64,000 nucleotides of DNA. Origin: Arthrobacter sp. ISL-95 (lineage in GTDB: Bacteria > Actinomycetota > Actinomycetes > Actinomycetales > Micrococcaceae). This document shows positions 62,587-64,000 of this stretch, one piece after another; position 1 is the first letter of the stretch; each line of letters starts with the position of its first letter. Position numbers and translations under genes: made by a program. The notes under the pieces were generated by a model. That model had not been told where the DNA came from and did not search any database. It saw nothing but the letters and a program-made list of their open reading frames with translations. Where the stretch lies: the NCBI RefSeq assembly GCF_018613695.1, contig NZ_JAGGPR010000008.1, positions 211,894-275,893 of the forward strand, in the 5' to 3' direction.

Positions 62587-64000
62587 ATGGGACTCAGCTC
62601 CCCCACAGAAGCCGAAGCATCGGCAACCGAGGCGCAGTCTCAGACTGACGCCTCTCAAACAGGACTTCGCCGGTCCATGGAGGCCCGGCACCTGGTCATG
62701 ATCGCCATGGGCGGCGTCATCGGCTCAGGCCTGTTCGTCAGTTCCGGATACACCATCTCCACTGCCGGGCCCTTGGGTGCGGTCCTCGCCTTCCTCATAG
62801 GCGCCGTAGTGGTCTATTTGGTGATGGCATGCCTCGGGGAGCTCGCTGTTGCGTTCCCCGTCTCGGGTGCCTTCCACATTTATGCTGCACGCACCATCGG
62901 CCCGGCAACCGGCTTTGCCACCGCCTGGCTCTATTGGCTCTGCTGGGCCGTGGCTCTAGGTTCCGAGTTCACCGCAGCGGGCCTACTCATGCAACGCTGG
63001 TTCCCGGGCGTTGACGTATGGATCTGGTGCTTCGTCTTCGCCACTGCCCTGTTCACCCTGAACGCCATTTCATCGCGCGTCTTTGGTGAATCGGAGTTCT
63101 GGTTCGCGCTCATCAAGGTCGCCGCCGTCGTCGGCCTGATCATCCTGGGCGGCGCCGCCTTGGCAGGATTCCACCCCCTGGCCCCTGGCGAGTTCCCCTC
63201 CTTTGGCGAAAACTTCAACACGCCAGACGGGTTGTTCCCCAACGGTTTTACCGGCGTCTTCGTCACCTGCCTGGCGGTCTTCTACGCCTTCTCGGGTTCC
63301 GAGCTGATCGGGGTTGCCGCCGGTGAGACCGCAAACCCCGGCGCGAACATCCCCAAAGCAATGCGGACCACTGTCATCCGGCTCATGATCTTCTTTGTTG
63401 GTGCGATCGTGGTCATCGCAGCCACCATCCCGTACGAACAAGTCAGCGTGGACGAGAGCCCGTTCGTCACGGTCTTCTCCATGCTGGGTATCCCGTACGC
63501 CGCGGACATCATGAACTTCGTCATCATCACGGCACTGCTTTCCGCCGGAAACTGCGGGCTCTTCTCCTGCGCCCGCATGCTCTTTTCGTTGGCTGATGAA
63601 GGACACGCGCCCAAGGCTTTCCGAAAGTTGACCAAGCGCGGGATCCCCATGGTGGCCCTCTGCGTCAGCATGCTGGGTGGCCTGGCGTCACTGATCAGCA
63701 GTGTGGTGGCCGCGGAAACCGTCTACCTGGTGCTGGTCTCCGTGGCCGGTTTCGCCACCGTTGGTGTGTGGATGTCAATCGTCGCTTCACACTTCATCTA
63801 CCGGCGGACCTTCATCAAAAACGGTGGCGACCTCAGCACGCTGCCGTATAAGGCTCCCCTGTTTCCGCTGGTTCCGATCCTCGCGTTCGCGCTTTGCTTG
63901 GTGTCGCTGATCGGCATCGCGTTCGACCCCAATCAGGTGGCAGCTCTCTTCTTTGGCGTTCCGTTCGTGGGCGCCTGCTACGCCATCTTCTACTTCAAGT
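62587..64000 (+). CDS. amino-acid permease (APC superfamily, partial)
   Basis: Partial; it runs off the right edge after about 471 residues. It starts ATG 62587 with CCGGAGGGA upstream. After a polar N-terminus (about 30 residues) there are ten or more membrane helices. The first reads MIAMGGVIGSGLFVSSGYTI, the standard APC start, and FYAFSGSELIGVAAGETANP is a typical middle segment. Imports an amino acid with protons; the specificity is unknown. Confidence 0.92.
   Translation, partial: MGLSSPTEAEASATEAQSQTDASQTGLRRSMEARHLVMIAMGGVIGSGLFVSSGYTISTAGPLGAVLAFLIGAVVVYLVMACLGELAVAFPVSGAFHIYAARTIGPATGFATAWLYWLCWAVALGSEFTAAGLLMQRWFPGVDVWIWCFVFATALFTLNAISSRVFGESEFWFALIKVAAVVGLIILGGAALAGFHPLAPGEFPSFGENFNTPDGLFPNGFTGVFVTCLAVFYAFSGSELIGVAAGETANPGANIPKAMRTTVIRLMIFFVGAIVVIAATIPYEQVSVDESPFVTVFSMLGIPYAADIMNFVIITALLSAGNCGLFSCARMLFSLADEGHAPKAFRKLTKRGIPMVALCVSMLGGLASLISSVVAAETVYLVLVSVAGFATVGVWMSIVASHFIYRRTFIKNGGDLSTLPYKAPLFPLVPILAFALCLVSLIGIAFDPNQVAALFFGVPFVGACYAIFYFK

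Overview
The window is high-GC, gene-dense chromosomal DNA. It resembles an Arthrobacter/Paenarthrobacter-type actinobacterium (Micrococcaceae). Supporting features are the dnaK-grpE-dnaJ-hspR operon with HAIR operators, sugar ABC importers without their own ATPase, an AGAO-like copper amine oxidase, an ECF42-type sigma factor paired with a YciI/DGPF protein, frequent GTG/TTG starts and many TetR regulators. No tRNA, rRNA, CRISPR array, insertion sequence or prophage was seen. The genus is inferred from protein content and was not tested.

Left (1-9.7 kb): a carbohydrate-use locus. A DeoR/LacI-fold hybrid regulator (cut by the left edge) follows a heparinase II/III-like lyase on the minus strand. 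Divergent from them are a 2-hydroxyacid dehydrogenase, a lipoprotein sugar-binding protein, two permeases, a YesL/DUF624 membrane protein and a GH35 beta-galactosidase. An array of palindromic 32-bp repeats closes the locus. A related palindrome sits in frame inside the lyase gene.

9.8-16 kb: a small lipoprotein, then an agmatine deiminase/amidase pair divergent from a TetR gene with a perfect 9-4-9 operator, then small membrane proteins including two paralogues. 16-20.2 kb: the heat-shock operon with two HAIR sites flanking its promoter. 20.3-33 kb: DUF817 and MpaB-like proteins with a TetR regulator, an NAD-dependent epimerase-like protein, a methyltransferase-like membrane protein, a CtpE-like P-type ATPase, a frameshifted PhoD phosphatase, membrane and hypothetical proteins, an alanine-type aminotransferase and a zinc alcohol dehydrogenase.

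33-38 kb: amine catabolism (copper amine oxidase, a small membrane protein, TetR, aldehyde dehydrogenase). 38-42 kb: prephenate dehydratase, thioredoxin reductase, arsenate reductase, a 5'-truncated ArsR-phosphatase fusion, a pyridoxamine-phosphate-oxidase-like protein and a decayed GNAT acetyltransferase; this stretch looks rearranged. 42-49.4 kb: an MMPL exporter with a MarR regulator and a 12-5-12 operator, a methyltransferase, YciI plus ECF sigma, an aldo/keto reductase, and a DinB2-type polymerase IV with an unusual steric-gate residue.

49.4-64 kb: two candidate small proteins, a LysE exporter, a LacI-controlled nucleoside hydrolase/MFS/ribokinase operon, a small membrane protein with a TetR regulator, a tyrosine phosphatase translationally coupled to a P-loop kinase-PabB fusion, cardiolipin synthase, PabC, and an amino-acid permease cut by the right edge.

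No clearly new multi-gene system was found. The strongest unusual signals are the in-frame palindrome in the lyase gene, the Ile steric gate in DinB, the kinase-PabB fusion, the YciI-sigma junction with an apparent CTG start, the deiminase/amidase pairing, the 36-residue small protein and the several gene remnants.
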